Of a DNA stretch of 64,000 bases, positions 1-34,295 are shown in pieces (positions within the stretch are counted from its first letter, which is position 1; every line of letters begins with the position of its first letter). The stretch comes from Aporrectodea caliginosa (Eukaryota; Annelida; Clitellata; Crassiclitellata; Lumbricidae), in assembly GCA_020284085.1 (NCBI GenBank), contig JACEVL010001190.1, forward strand, positions 141,001 to 205,000, in the 5' to 3' direction. Under the pieces are notes generated by a model. It saw only the letters and a list, made by a program, of their open reading frames with translations. It did no database searches and was not told the DNA's origin. Both the position numbers and the translations under genes were made by a program.

Positions 1-11
1 TATGCGGTTGG

Positions 12-183
12 GTGAGTGGATGGATGAACGAATGGATAATCATATGGATGGATGGATGGATGGATGAATGGAGGGATGAATGGATGGATGGATGGAAAGA
101 TGGATGGATGGATGGATGGATGGATGGATCGATGGATCGATGGATCGATGGATCGATGGATCGATATATCGATGGATGGATGG
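12..183. repeat. (GGAT)n microsatellite
   Basis: Degenerate GGAT/GATC repeats in the intron before gene A exon 1; they also recur at 606-700. Confidence 0.9.
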
Positions 184-260
184 ATAAAAGAAATGATAGA
201 ACGTCAGCCTATGCAGATGAAATCAATATCCTAAATCGAACTTTGAAATGTTTTGACCAG

Positions 261-21745
<21,485 letters not shown>

Positions 21746-22003
21746 TCGTCCTAACCAAGATCTTCTGTTGAATAATTACTACTAAGTGTTTACTAATTGC
21801 ATAGCAGTAATGGAGAACCTTACATTTCTGTTTCTTCGGAGTTGTGCCTGTGTCACGATATAGAGTCTCCCCAAAATAGTCTCTACGAACTGTAACAATG
21901 TTTCCCCTGTTTCTCTCCTTCTCCGTGCACTCGAAATTTTATGTCGAAATTTTATGTAATTATTGCAACGTAATTATGATACAAAAATACTGACTCGTTT
22001 TAC

Positions 22004-22009
22004 AATAAA
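22004..22009 (+). terminator. Poly(A) signal of gene A
   Basis: AATAAA lies 258 bases after the stop codon. It is conserved in the duplicated copy, which suits the end of the 3' UTR. Confidence 0.65.
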
Positions 22010-23451
22010 GATAGAAAATCCATCTGCTTAGAATTGTCTTTACCTTAAAACAAGTGTGGCTGTATTTCTCAGTTATTTCAACCGATGATGAAAAATTTTC
22101 TCCCCTCGGAGACTTTGTTTTACAATATAGTCTCCGGATGGCGAATTTATTCTAAAGCAGATCCACCCGAAGAAACTGTTCCTAAATAGATTCTCAGTAG
22201 GAGACTTTAAGGGGAGACTTTATTTTGGGATACGGGCTCGGAGAAAGTGGAAATCATTTTAAGTTTCGCAGTTTCTTTTATAATTAGCATATATAATTGT
22301 AATTTGTAGTCACAAATTTATATAGCGTATCTTCTGGAGATGATAATCACTGGCACTTGCGACCTCAGGAAATATCACGATGGAAAAAATTGCCTACACT
22401 TCAATGACTTCATGCCCATGTCTGCCTCAGGGCTAGCTTAAGGGACCTTAATTTTTCTTCTTCTTTGACTGCCAGGGTCATTGACTTCGGCCATACCTTA
22501 CACATCGAATGACTGTGTTTGAAGCTCACTCGCAAAAGCGGTATGACCAATATCATTTCAATCTAACTTGATCAACGTTAAAGTGTATTGTCTCACCCGA
22601 ACTTGTATAGTCGTGAGACTTTATCTGCTGCTGTAACCTTTAAAAAACCGGTGCATTTGCTGAAATAACGATGCTATACTAGGCAATGATTCTAATGCAT
22701 TTACACCGTTTATACCATTTCAGCTGTGACTAATATTAGCGTCCTAGGTTTTTGTGTGATTCTATCTGTAACTTTATCTTAACTTAGTCGTGTACTCGCG
22801 TGCGTTTGTTGGATTTTAAGAGATCGTATTGTGTCAAATGGTGGTTCCAATTGGTTCCGCATTGTGATCCATGTCGATTCTGCGACGTACCCAGGTCTGG
22901 AACCCGAGTCGTAGATAGAAAAGCCGAAATGTTAGCCGATCAGCCACGTTACACTTTATGATCTCTTTATAAAACACTCACTAATGATACTCTGTTTCAT
23001 TACCACGTTGTCTCATTTTATATAGGCCTAGTTGTTGCTTCTACCAAAAATGTGTGCGGCTGTTAACCTTGGAGATTAAATCTGTTGAGCTTGTAACAAC
23101 CTCTGTGCATTTTATTGTAGTATTAAGACGAATCAAAATAGAAAACTGTAATAAACTGCATGTCTCGCATGAACACTGCTGTTTCTTAATCTTGATCATA
23201 GGCCTTAATCACAAGATTTCTGTAGCGCATTCATAAGCTAAGTCGCTGGAATCATCTGTTATTGTCAAAAAAATTGTCGAGGTTAGGTAAGGTCAAAGTT
23301 CGGTTTCAGGTCATGAGGTAAAGGTCTTAGAGGTACGTAGACATTTAGGTGCGTAGATAGAAGTATATAGACATTCAGGTGGCTGAGGTGGATGATTCTA
23401 AGAATTTTCTACTATAGCCGATCTAATTAACCTTTCAGTCAATCAATCGAT

Positions 23452-23495
<44 letters not shown>

Positions 23496-24740
23496 TAATC
23501 AATCAATCAATCAATTAATCAAACAATAGCCTATAAACTTGATATAGCGCCCTTTCAAGAAACCTACTCAGAGGCGCTGCCCGACACAGCCACGGCTGAC
23601 AAGAACGATTGTTAGGGATAAGTAAAATGCCAAGGATTTTGTCCTTGGCAGCAAACGTAGCTCCAATGCCAGGCCCTTCCAAAAACGCCTACCCGATCAT
23701 CCTTCCACCCCACTCTTGCACCTCTCCAGTAATAACTTTGGCGATCTATCTGATCAATGCATCAATCTGCACCTCGTCTTCTTGCAACCGGCTTTATTCT
23801 TCACTTCGTATCACTGGAAAACCCTTCTGACTTGACTCAGCATTTGTGAATAAGCTAGTGGCGTGTGCTTAAGGATTTAAGTAGCTCTTCAACTAGTCTC
23901 AGGCCATGATGCGAATCTGCGGCTATCCCTCAGATAATGATTGTCTGTATTTTTCCAATGCGTGGCGTCCTCTGGCGAATGAATTTCAGTTAAATTAATT
24001 TTCCTTTTTCCTGATATTCTGTGCATTTGAAAAAAAAAACAATTCCCCAGTGTAATTCAATTATTAAATTTAGCCTACTAAACTCAATCAACTTAATTAA
24101 ATTAATCAGCTTCAATCAAAAAGATGGCAAGATGGTTATTAAGCACTGGACACTGCTGTACGAAGTGAAAGCAAAGTTAGACACCTTTAAAGCTCTTGTA
24201 AACAAATTTATATATTTGTCAATCGCGCTAAATTATTCGATGTCGTTAAACTAAAGAATTAATGATTTTTGGCTGCACCTGATCCGTTTACGGCTGGTGC
24301 CACTTTAAAACTGATTAACAAATATTAAGACCAGTGCGACCTTTGCGTAGTGCAAGTCCGAAGCACTGACAAACGAGGAGGGCGAATGGAGAGCGCCCTT
24401 ACACAAAAGCCACCCTTACATTTGTAAATGGGTCTGACTATATGCATGGATGTAAAAAAAACAAGTTGTAAATAAATCTCTAACACAGAGAAAGAATTGC
24501 GAAAAAATATTTTTTAAATAAATCTTTCGACGCAGCTTCCTATGTTTTCACGTGATGTCGTTAAACCATTGAACTGGTCAAATTATGTCGATGTGCTAAT
24601 TCCTTTTTGATCTAAGATACTAGACACCGCCAGAAGTCTGAAATAGCAAACACTCTTAGCGTACATGAAATCCGAAGCTTAATTGTAGGCCTACACTTTG
24701 ATTTTAAACTTCGACTGGTAGGCCTACCTCAGAACAAAAA

Positions 24741-24838
<98 letters not shown>

Positions 24839-25130
24839 TATAATTTTTATTCTTTTATGAAGCGCCTGTATATGTAGGCCTACGTATTATGACGATTAAA
24901 CAATTCACAAGAACACTAATATCACAGAAGATGTAAATCAACAAAGTTGCAGCCATGCAAGGCGCAAACTCATTGGCAGAGAGACCAGAAAGAGGAGGCA
25001 GATGACCTCCTAGGGTTAGGCTACTAGCGTTGAGGACGAGAAAGCTTGGAAGGCGCAGCCTCAGCCGCGGAGGATTGTATTGATTGGAATAGGAATTCTT
25101 GAAGAGATGATAGACTACTTCAATTTCAAG
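22010..25130. other. Downstream of gene A: repeat-rich, no gene recognised
   Basis: Contains (AATC)n at 23436-23522, a retroposon tail at 23538 and (AAT)n at 24738-24835. Short open frames are shared with unit 2 only as DNA and show no family features. Confidence 0.6.
23538..23585 (-). mobile_element. Retroposon 3' tail (AGCGCC hairpin)
   Basis: TATAGCGCCCTTTCAAGAAACC then TCAGAGGCGCT, preceded by (AATC)n; duplicated at 35883-35930 in unit 2. Confidence 0.6.
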
Positions 25131-25136
25131 TGGAGA

Positions 25137-26103
25137 CCAGACTTGTATACGAGACATCAAACTTCGAGACCGAGATAGGGGGTCCGAGCCCGAGACGAGA
25201 CACAAGGTCCGAGACAGTTCAAGACAGTTCAAAATGAGTGAAATGCACATTGGACCAAAATCCCGAAACAATTTTTCTCCCAACTTTTGAAGTCTTATTC
25301 CAGGGACAAGTTACTGAAATCAGCTGATCATCTGAATATTATAAACCAGGGGTGGGAATCTTACGGCCCGCGCCCGGATCCGGCCCGCGAGACCCTTTGA
25401 ACCAGCCCTTCGCATGTCTTTTATATTAGTATTGTGCCTGGCACTATAAAGAAATGAAATATTTAAGCCATTCTGAAATCTTCTAAATGATTCTAGAATT
25501 TAAACCAACAAAATTCTATATAGGCCCTATTAGCGACTAAATTAAGTCACATCACTCACCTTGAGAAACTAGTTGATGTTTCAAGCGTTTCGCTTAAGAT
25601 GTCTTTATAAATGCCAGCGGCCATTTACTTTGTGTTTCATTGATTTCAAATTGCGTGAATGCAAATTTCACTATTTCAGGTTCTTTATGAGATATTTTGA
25701 GATAAATTATTTGCACTGATAGAAATTAGAAAATTGAAATAAAGTAATAAATTACTAACTTAAAACTGCTCTTTTCAGTATAAAGTTAATACCAGAAACA
25801 GCGCTGTTCTAAACTTTCGATTTGTTTAATACTTCCGATTAATTAGTTATCCGTTCGGCACAGGAAAATTTTATAGCGCAATACTGTCAGAAGTTCCGTA
25901 TTAAAGGCAGTTTGCGAGAGAACTATGGAGACTGCTTCTACAAGAGAACAAGACTTTCGCTTCGAGACAGTTTTAAAAAAGTCAAGAAATGTCCTCGAGA
26001 CCGAGACCGAGACCGTGGGGTCCGAGACCGAGACCAAGACATCAAAAAACCTGTCTCGAGACGTCTCTAGACCGAGACAGTGTCTCGAGACAATCAAGTC
26101 TGG
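25137..26103. mobile_element. Non-autonomous TIR DNA element in unit 1
   Basis: Inverted ends CCAGACTTG and CAAGTCTGG are flanked by TGGAGA repeats (25131-25136 and 26104-26109). Unit 2 has a single TGGAGACC at the matching place near 38440, the empty site. The right end is rich in GAGACCGAGACC words. A second motif resembling a hAT-type end (CAGGGGTGGGAATCTTACGG) lies inside at about 25348. No transposase frame was seen. Confidence 0.72.
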
Positions 26104-27004
26104 TGGAGACCAACCATGCGAGGTCATAAGACGAGGAGCCTACGGCAGATGACGGTGGTTGAGCGACCAGTTTGACCCACTCCTTGGGGCTTTTCCCAAG
26201 ATGTTGGGATGTTTCCCAAGATGTTGGGATTTTGAGGGTCGACTTGGGATCTTGGGATTTTGCAAAGCAATCTTGGGATTTTTCTAAGGTCTACAGACTA
26301 GTTTTTACCTTACTTTTCAACAGTGGCAGCGAATCAGATTAGAAAAAACTCACTCAGTGGGTGTGTCTGAAAGACGTTTATTATATTTCTTATTTGTAAA
26401 CATTGTAATTTGTTAATTCAATGTTATGCTCGGGTTTTTGTTCTTCGCAAGTTTTTGCCCCGGCATTTCTCTCAATAATTGTGATTGTTAAAACGCATTT
26501 CCTATTTCATCACAACTTTATCGTTTTCAGAAACTTGCGATTTTTCGGTACACTTTGGCCAATCTTGGGATTTCTGGAAAGAACTTGGGATTTCGGAAAA
26601 TGGAGAGTGCTCGCACTGTGAGCGACGGTGTTGGTAGTGGAACTGAGAATTCGTGTAATTCAGAGGAAGATGTCAGCAACCCTTGAACTCAGATAAAGTT
26701 CTTTGTCTTCAATGGGATACATCGAAAACAGTTGCGTAATGTAAATATCCAAAATTTCTCTTCGCAAAAGAAGCATGTTAAAGCGCTATATAAAACCATA
26801 CCCGCAAGTGATACGCGGATTTCATTGCCGTGTAACGTATTAACAGCACGACTCCATTGAAACTCATGGGGGGTTTCAAAAAGACGTAACAATGTATCAG
26901 CGTAAAATGGTTGTTCTATGTGATGGTATGACCTAACGGTTTTCACTTTATGTTATGTATGACGTAGATTAGCGGTGTTGACTCTATGTTATGATATAAC
27001 GTAA

Positions 27005-28632
27005 TGGGCACTAAACTAATTTTTTTAGTTTAACTTTAACTATTTTTCAACTAAAATAAAACAGTTTAACTAAAGTTGGCAACTAATTGTGTAAATAAGT
27101 AGGCCAAAACTAAACGAAAAATAGTTAGTTAAACTTTTTCCAACGTTTTAGCAAATTTTTTTACCAACATTTTCACAATAAGAGAGGTAAAGTGAACTGT
27201 AATAATGCACAGTGTCAATTAAAACAGTGTCAGTTTCACTTTCAAATTATGTACTTTTAAAACTACTAGGCTAATAGTGGAAAACCTTGGGAGAAATGGG
27301 AATACCGAAACACTTGATACAACTTCTTAGGGGTTTGTACGAAGATCAGATAGCGGTGATAAGGACTGAATATGGAGATACTGACAGATTCAGGATTAGG
27401 AAGGGAGTGCGGCAAGGATGCATTCTGTCTCCTTTCCTATTTAATATGTATGCTGAAAGGATAATGAGGCAGGCGGGAATGGATGAGGCTATGGAAGGAA
27501 TAAAGATAGCGGGAAGAACAATGAACAATCTGAGATACGCTGACGATACAACACTATTGGCGGGTAAAAAACCGATTTGGTAGAACTAATAAGAAGGCTC
27601 AAGAGTGAAAGTGAGAAAGCAGGACTCTACTTCAATATAAAGAAGACAAAGATCATGACAACAGAGGAGGAGGACAGTTTTGTAGTAGATGGAGAGGAAA
27701 TAGAAACGGTAACTAGCTTCACGTTTTTGGGATCAGTAATAGAAAAAGAGGGAAAGTGTGATATGGAAATAAATCGTAGAGTAGCGATAGGAAAAACTGC
27801 AATGAATGGTCTGGAAAAAATATGGAAGGACAAACATGTGAGTATAGACACGAAAAAAAGATTGGTGAAGGCTCTGATCATACCAACAGTAACATACGGC
27901 AGTGAGACATGGACAATGACCAAGAAAATGAAAAAAAGATTAACGCATGCGAAATGTGGATATGGAGGAAGATGCAGAGAATATCATGGAAAGAGAAAAG
28001 GACCAACGATTGGGTGCGCATGAGTATCGGAATTGAGAATGAAGAGACACTACAACAAACAGTGCTAAGAGCAAAGTTGAGGTTCTTTGGTCATGTCATG
28101 CGATCAGATGGATTGGAAAAGTAAATGATGTTAGCATATGGAGAGGGAAGGAGAAAACAAGGACGACCAAGGAAAAAGTGGATGGACGAGATACATGAAA
28201 CAACTGGAATGAATTTGGCAGAACTGAGAGATGCGACGGCGGACAGAAGGAAATGGAGAGGCTTGATCATGAAGGTCGCAAGAGTTCCAGGAACTGACAG
28301 CACAAGGTAACAAGGTAAAGGCTAATAGTCCTACTATAGTTCTACCAGTAAATAGTGAAGACAGTTGCTAATGCAAACGATGATGCATCATTCAATGCAA
28401 TGCAGTTCACATGACTTGAGTAATAAAACCAGTTACTCATGACAATCATTGCGGAAGATAGTTGCGTAGTTGCTGATTTGTTAGTTAAACTTTTCAGTTA
28501 TTAACTAAACAATATTAGTTAAGCTTTGGTTTTAACTAAACTATTTTTCCCTAGTCAAACTTCAGCCTTAACTAAAAAAATTAAGTTTAACTAAATGTTT
28601 TCAACTTTTTAGTTAACTTGTGCCAATCACTG
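27005..28632. mobile_element. AT-rich inverted-repeat MITE, split by the RTE insertion
   Basis: Left end GGCACTAAACTAATTT and right end AGTTAACTTGTGCC resemble inverted ends of a small AT-rich element full of GTTTAACT/AGTTAAAC words. The uninterrupted copy is at about 39308-39872 in unit 2. TIR similarity is imperfect and family assignment is open. Confidence 0.45.
27278..28319 (+). mobile_element. 5'-truncated RTE-type LINE with broken frames
   Basis: Contains reverse transcriptase motifs GVRQGCILSP and RYADDTTLLA followed by a C-terminal region (GRRKQGRPRKKW...) typical of the widespread RTE/BovB-like family. The frame is broken at about 27570 and 27920 and by a stop near 28122. It ends in AAGGTAACAAGGTAAA. 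GGCTAATA(G) flanks both sides, and the unit 2 copy near 39561 lacks the insertion. Confidence 0.85.
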
Positions 28633-31600
28633 ATGGTATGACCTTACTGTTTTGACTCTATGGGATGGTATGACTTCACGGTCTTGACTCTACATGTATG
28701 TGATGGTATGACCCTACGCTCTTGATTCTGTGTCACGGTATGGCCTTATACTTTTGACTCCTGTTATGCTGGGGACACCTGTTGTCAGGTTTTAAACTGC
28801 CTCAGAAGAAAGTCGAGCACTCTGGTTGTCTGCTCTGCTCAAACTTCATTCAAGTAAATGAGTCATTACATGGATTCCACGTAACTACAAATAATCGTGC
28901 CTACTTTTTTTATGTGCAAACGATGATGCATCATTCAATACATAATGGATTATACTAGAATAGAATGGAATGTAATGCAATGGAATAGAATAGAACATAA
29001 AATGAAATAATGGGAGTAGAATAACCTGAAGAAGAATAGGATAAAGAAAGGAAGAACAGAGTACTACGGAAAAGGATAGATGGAGAAGGGAATAATAGGA
29101 TAAAATAGAGAAGGAAAGAAAAGAATAGAATAGAGAAGGAAAGAATGGAATAAAATAGAATGGAGTGTAATAGAATAGAATAGAATAGAATAGCCTATAA
29201 CAGAATAGAATAGAGAATGGAGGAATAGTTCATAATTGCCGACACGAATACGTAGGTGCATACGTACTTACATACATATATGCATACCTGAATACATACA
29301 TACATACTGTTTCCCATGGAGATCCGTCTCCTCCCTCTTGATCCTCCTTGTTACCAGTCGATCACGACTGTTCTCTTCCGACTGGCCTGGGCCGGGAGAG
29401 TCTCTGAGTCGAGATTTTAAAGGGCGCTATATAAATTTTAATTGATTGATACGTTGATACGTACATACTGATCTCACCAACAGTATACACTAAGCATTAT
29501 AATAGTGAAGTTCTTAGAAGGGCCTTAAAAATAGCCAGCTACATGTACATTGTCACGGTACTCATCATAGGCTATATAACATATTATCGCCTTACGTAGG
29601 CCTATGTCTAGAAGCCCCTCTCCTCTCTGGATTTGAACCACGATCTGTGGTATAACGCTCTTGGAAGTAAACAAATAGACCGTTGCGCACCCCATAAACC
29701 CCTGGCCGCGTTCGAGTTCGTGATCAAACACGGAATCACGACTTGCATTGAAATTGGGCGACAAAATTATATCCGCAAACAACCTCTCCGCAATTCTAGA
29801 GAAAGATGCGTCATGATCGGATTACAGAGTTAACCACGACTAGGCAATCCCATGGCAAAAAAACAGCGGCATCGTGACGGTCTAGGAACGTTTATTTAAC
29901 GGTCCAGTAGCTCTCTGAACTAGGCGAGCCTGCAGGGCTCCTTCACAACACCCAACGCGCAGCGCTTAAAGCTTATCCGCAATAGAGCATGTCGCTACAA
30001 ACCGGGTGACATTGTAACCGGAGACAAAGGGGAACGACCGAGGTTCTGTCGGCTGCGAGAGTAGTGCACGAGGTGTCGTTAAGTGTATTCGCGGGATCGG
30101 AGGAGTATAACTTAGACGGACGAAGAGCTCGTACTCTGTCAGTGCCAGTTTCAAGTCTGGTGAAAGAAGGAGGGCGACTCTAATCATCTTTGCTATGACA
30201 GAGTGTCGTTAAACGGTTACTAAGAAGAGCTTCTGATTCACCTCCGCAGGTAACAACAGACATGTGAACGATTTCTAAACGAGTAACTTGGAATTGTAAT
30301 CGTAATAGTAAATTACAAATTTCTGTTGCGCTACTCTATAGCTAAGAGCAGAACATCTGCCTATTCACGACCGCTGCGTCAAGTCAGAGAGGTGTCCATG
30401 TGAGCGATCTCCGAATTTCTAAAGCGCTACTCTAACACTTAGCGCAGAGCACCAGCTTATTCACGAGCGCTGCGTCAAGTCAGAAAGGGGTGTTCAGAGA
30501 TGCCAAATGGAATAAGAAGGTAGGTAGGTAAGGTCGACAGGGTTAGTTTCGGCGAGGAAAGGTAGGTTATGGCTAAATAAAGTAACTTCTATTGCACCGG
30601 TATCTGATGCACAAGGCATCAAGCGATAGCACACCAAAGCCAAGACGCATTCGGGTCAATATCCAGAAGATCAGTCCAGTTAGACTGAGAGGCAGCCGAT
30701 GCATGTGGATAAGTAATTTGAAAAGGTAAGTCTTAAGTTGAGTCTAAAGTTGAGGTAAGATCAGATTGAGTAAGGTATCGTAAGCTATGGTAAAGTAGGG
30801 TAAGGTATGCATGGTAAGGTAAGGTTAGTTTACGATTTCTCACGTGACCTGCTATAGTATACATGTACATGTATGTGGCACCATCGCTGAAAGTCTCGCT
30901 TGGTGCTGAAAATGTACAACCATTGTTTTACACCTTGAACATTATATAAAAATATAGTGAAATAATATGGATTGTAGATATCGAACTGTCTATTGTAGAT
31001 AGATAGATATTCGTTTTATTATCTGACAGACTGCAACCAGTTAACAAACAGGCCTATGTATATATTAAGGACTCATCTCTTCAAGAATTCTTACCTCAAC
31101 TCATCTGATCCTCCACCTTTCAATTCTGCAACCAGTTAACATACAGGCCTATGTATATAAGGACTCATCTCTTCAAGAATTCTTACCTCAACTCATCTGA
31201 TCCTCCACCTTTCAATTCTCGACCTAAACGACCCCACCTTAACAGCTACTCTGCCTCCCCTGACCCAATGGCAACCGGATCGGGACCTCTTTCGGACTAC
31301 CCTTTTGGGCAACTCCTGTGACTCGACGATGCGCTCGTGAATCAGCTGGTGCTTAGCGCTTGGCTTCGAGTGGCGCTTTAGAAGTTTTTAACTTATATGA
31401 TTACCATTACGACTTTGTAAATCTATTTTTTGTTGCATATACATATCCCTAGCCATTGTGGATAGTCTGAAATGAGCGGGTAGGTGCCTTAGGCATGATA
31501 AATTGAAAAGGATTTAGTTGCATGCCATAGTCGAATATAACTCGTCTCATACCCATAAAGTTCTGACATAATAGTTGTCTGATGAGATTTATGTGTTTAC

Positions 31601-32511
31601 TCGTATACAATACATGCATACAGAAATTGTGCAAACAGTCATTGTTGCAGGGGCACATTGTTTCTGTACCCCTGCAGCAATGTATGCATGCATGATTTAT
31701 GTGTGTATGCGTGCGTGTATGTGTGTATGTATCCGTGTACCTTGTACGTTCAGTACATTGGAATTGTCTCCACGAAGTTCAACACTAACATCAGGTGGGC
31801 TTGGATTGCACTGGATAGGATAAGTTGGAATGGGATTAGATTACATTGCATCGCATCAGATTTAATTGGATTATATAGAATATGATATGATAGAATATTT
31901 GAAATGGTAGGGTAGAATATGGTAGGGTGGGGTGGGGAATGGTATGTATGGTATGATATTGTATGGAAGGGTAGGGTATTGGTTGGTAGGGTAGATTAGA
32001 ATAAGAGTAGGGCAGGAATAATGATGTATTGTAGAATATTGTATGGTAGGGTTAAGCGAGGTAGGGTGGAATAGGGTATCATAAGGTAGGGTATGATTCG
32101 GTCGAGTAGGGTGGGTAGGGTATTTATTGTTGCATATACATATCCCTATACATGTATAGGGCTTATACGGTCCGTAGGGTATGATATGGTCATGTAGGGT
32201 ATAGTAGGATAGAGCAAGGTAAGGCAGGGTAGGATAGAGTAGAGTAGGGTAATATTGGAGTAGAGTAGGGTAATATTGGAGTAGAGTAGGGTAATATTGG
32301 ATATGTTAGGTTTAATTAGATAGCATTAGAATCATATTAGACCGTATTAGATTGAGTTTTATTGGATTGGATTAGATTAGTAATTCGTGTACAACAGTGC
32401 TATTTTAATTCGTTTCGAATCAACCATTGGCTTGATCGTGTCAAAGATGGTTTACCTTCGTTTAACTTTCAATACGTTTTCTTCCTTCAGCTGTTTGGTT
32501 GCGTGTATTGA
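28329..32511. other. Rest of unit 1: repeat-rich, no gene recognised
   Basis: A GGTATGACCTTACG-type minisatellite lies at 28630-28770 and AGAATAG-type repeats at 28950-29225. A retroposon 3' end at 29420 (GGGCGCTATATAAATT) is followed by a tRNA-like minus-strand word near 29635. A 97-base tandem repeat lies at 31030-31219 and GGGTAGGGT-type repeats at 31890-32300. Confidence 0.6.
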
Positions 32512-32613
32512 CCATTCCAGAACAACGCTCCCCTACTTTATGGACCTCGGCGAGAAAAAAAAACAATACTGACTAATGTGCACATTGAATGCACTGTTCT
32601 AAATCTGTTTTAG

Positions 32614-32736
32614 ATGTAAATGAATGCAACATGAAAAACGGCGGCTGTTCTCACGTCTGCAGCAACACTCCTGGCAGTTTCGTCTGTTCCTGTCCAAGTG
32701 GACTTCAGCTTTCAAATGATGAAACAACTTGTGAAG
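32614..32736 (+). CDS. Orphan 3' cassette: calcium-binding EGF exon (unit 2 copy)
   Basis: Duplicate of 20370-20492 with intact acceptor and donor, phase 1-1 and identical protein. No collagen or VWA exon lies between 22 kb and this point. It can therefore only be expressed by splicing from gene A upstream, or it is a non-coding leftover of the duplication. Confidence 0.75.
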
Positions 32737-32979
32737 GTAGGAATCCAGAAGCTCTGACATCTCTACTCGCCAGTCGATCACACTAACCAGTTCTAATTTC
32801 TATATTTTCCAGTCGATCACACAGTTTGTATCGCCATCGGTTGATCCCTTGTGCATTAGACACGGTGCTATAGAAGTTGCAAAAACTAACCTTTGAACAT
32901 AATTAAGTACTGCTATTGTTGTTGTCTTCTTTCAATAAATTGCTCTGAATTGGATTAATTCGAATCATGTGTTTGTTAG

Positions 32980-33072
32980 ATATTAACGAGTGTGACCAGC
33001 CGTCGTGTGCCACAAACACAGTCTGCCTCAGCACGTTGCATGAACTTAAATGCGTTAACTGTGACGCAAAAA
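32980..33072 (+). CDS. Orphan 3' cassette: truncated EGF exon, divergent end (unit 2 copy)
   Basis: Duplicate of 20736-20828. The first half is identical, but nine of the last fifteen residues differ and an additional Cys appears (CVNC). The open frame, phase and donor GTAAGG are preserved, which argues against simple decay. Confidence 0.72.
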
Positions 33073-33103
33073 GTAAGGCGATCTCAGCACTCTTAATCTT
33101 GTT

Positions 33104-33165
<62 letters not shown>

Positions 33166-33395
33166 GGTCCAGTGATCGAAGAAGGTGGTCAGATGACTCC
33201 ATCCGTGACCAAATTCCTCGGTCTAAGTCTCAGATCTGTAGAAAGGGTGGGCTACGCCTCTTCCCTTGACGCTCTAGCGAAATCGCCTTCTGAATGAATA
33301 CATCGACTGTACACTGTCGTGCAGAGAGGACCGTGAGGAAGAGACACCCCTTTGCCTTGATGATGATAACGACCATGATGATGATGATGATGAAG

Positions 33396-33471
<76 letters not shown>

Positions 33472-33547
33472 TGATGATTATGATGATGATGATGATGACT
33501 ATGACGATGATGATGACGATGACGACGACGACGACGACGATGATAAA

Positions 33548-33600
<53 letters not shown>

Positions 33601-33700
33601 CGACGACGATGATGATGACGATGATGATGATGATAATGATGGCGATTATGATGATTTTGATTTTGATGATGATGATGATAACGATCCTTTTTTTTCTCAG

Positions 33701-34029
33701 CGCAAGCTCTTCTTGGGGAAAAATCATCCGATGGGACCGGATCATCGGGAACAGACGGCATGGCAGGCAACGCTTCCCTGACCATCGGCCTGGCTGCTAC
33801 TCTGGCTGCCGTCCTCGCAGCCCTGCTGGTCGTAGGCATCGCCCTCACCATCCGATACTTTCGTAACCGCCGGCAGATGGCTGCGATGGCCAACAACCCG
33901 AAGGGTCTCACCCGATCACCCATGTTCACCCCTTCGGCAAGCAGCTTCGGTTCGGTCAACTCGAGGTACTCGCTGCCCCAGAACGCCCTGGACGACGGGA
34001 ACTCGGTTGTTGGAGCTGGTCACTCATAG
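33701..34029 (+). CDS. Orphan 3' cassette: transmembrane and tail exon (unit 2 copy)
   Basis: Duplicate of 21417-21745 with intact acceptor, frame and stop (TAG 34027-34029). One amino acid differs in the exon body, and the codon split with the previous exon changes from Pro to Thr. It could act as an alternative last exon for gene A. Confidence 0.75.
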
Positions 34030-34289
34030 TCGTCCTAACCAAGATCTTCTGTTGAATAATCACTACTAAGTGTTTACTAATTGCATAGCAGTAATGGAGA
34101 ACCTTACATTTTTGTTTCTTCGGAGTTGTGCCTGTGTCACGATATAGAGTCTCCCCAAAATAGAGTCTCTACGAACTGTAACAATGTTTCCCCTGTTTCT
34201 TTCCTTTTCCGTGCACTCGCAATTTTATGTCGAAATTTTATGTCATTATTGCAACGTAATTATGGTACAAAAATACTGACTCGTTTTAC

Positions 34290-34295
34290 AATAAA
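34290..34295 (+). terminator. Poly(A) signal of the orphan 3' cassette
   Basis: AATAAA, the equivalent of 22004-22009 in the duplicate, with the surrounding 3' UTR nearly identical. Confidence 0.6.

Noticed and set aside
22019..22300. Extended coding region after the transmembrane exon
   Set aside because: Stops in all frames and a conserved AATAAA indicate 3' UTR and downstream DNA.
29966..30187. Minus-strand 73-codon frame conserved in unit 2 (41225-41446)
   Set aside because: Its conservation is explained by the recent duplication; no domain and no splice context.
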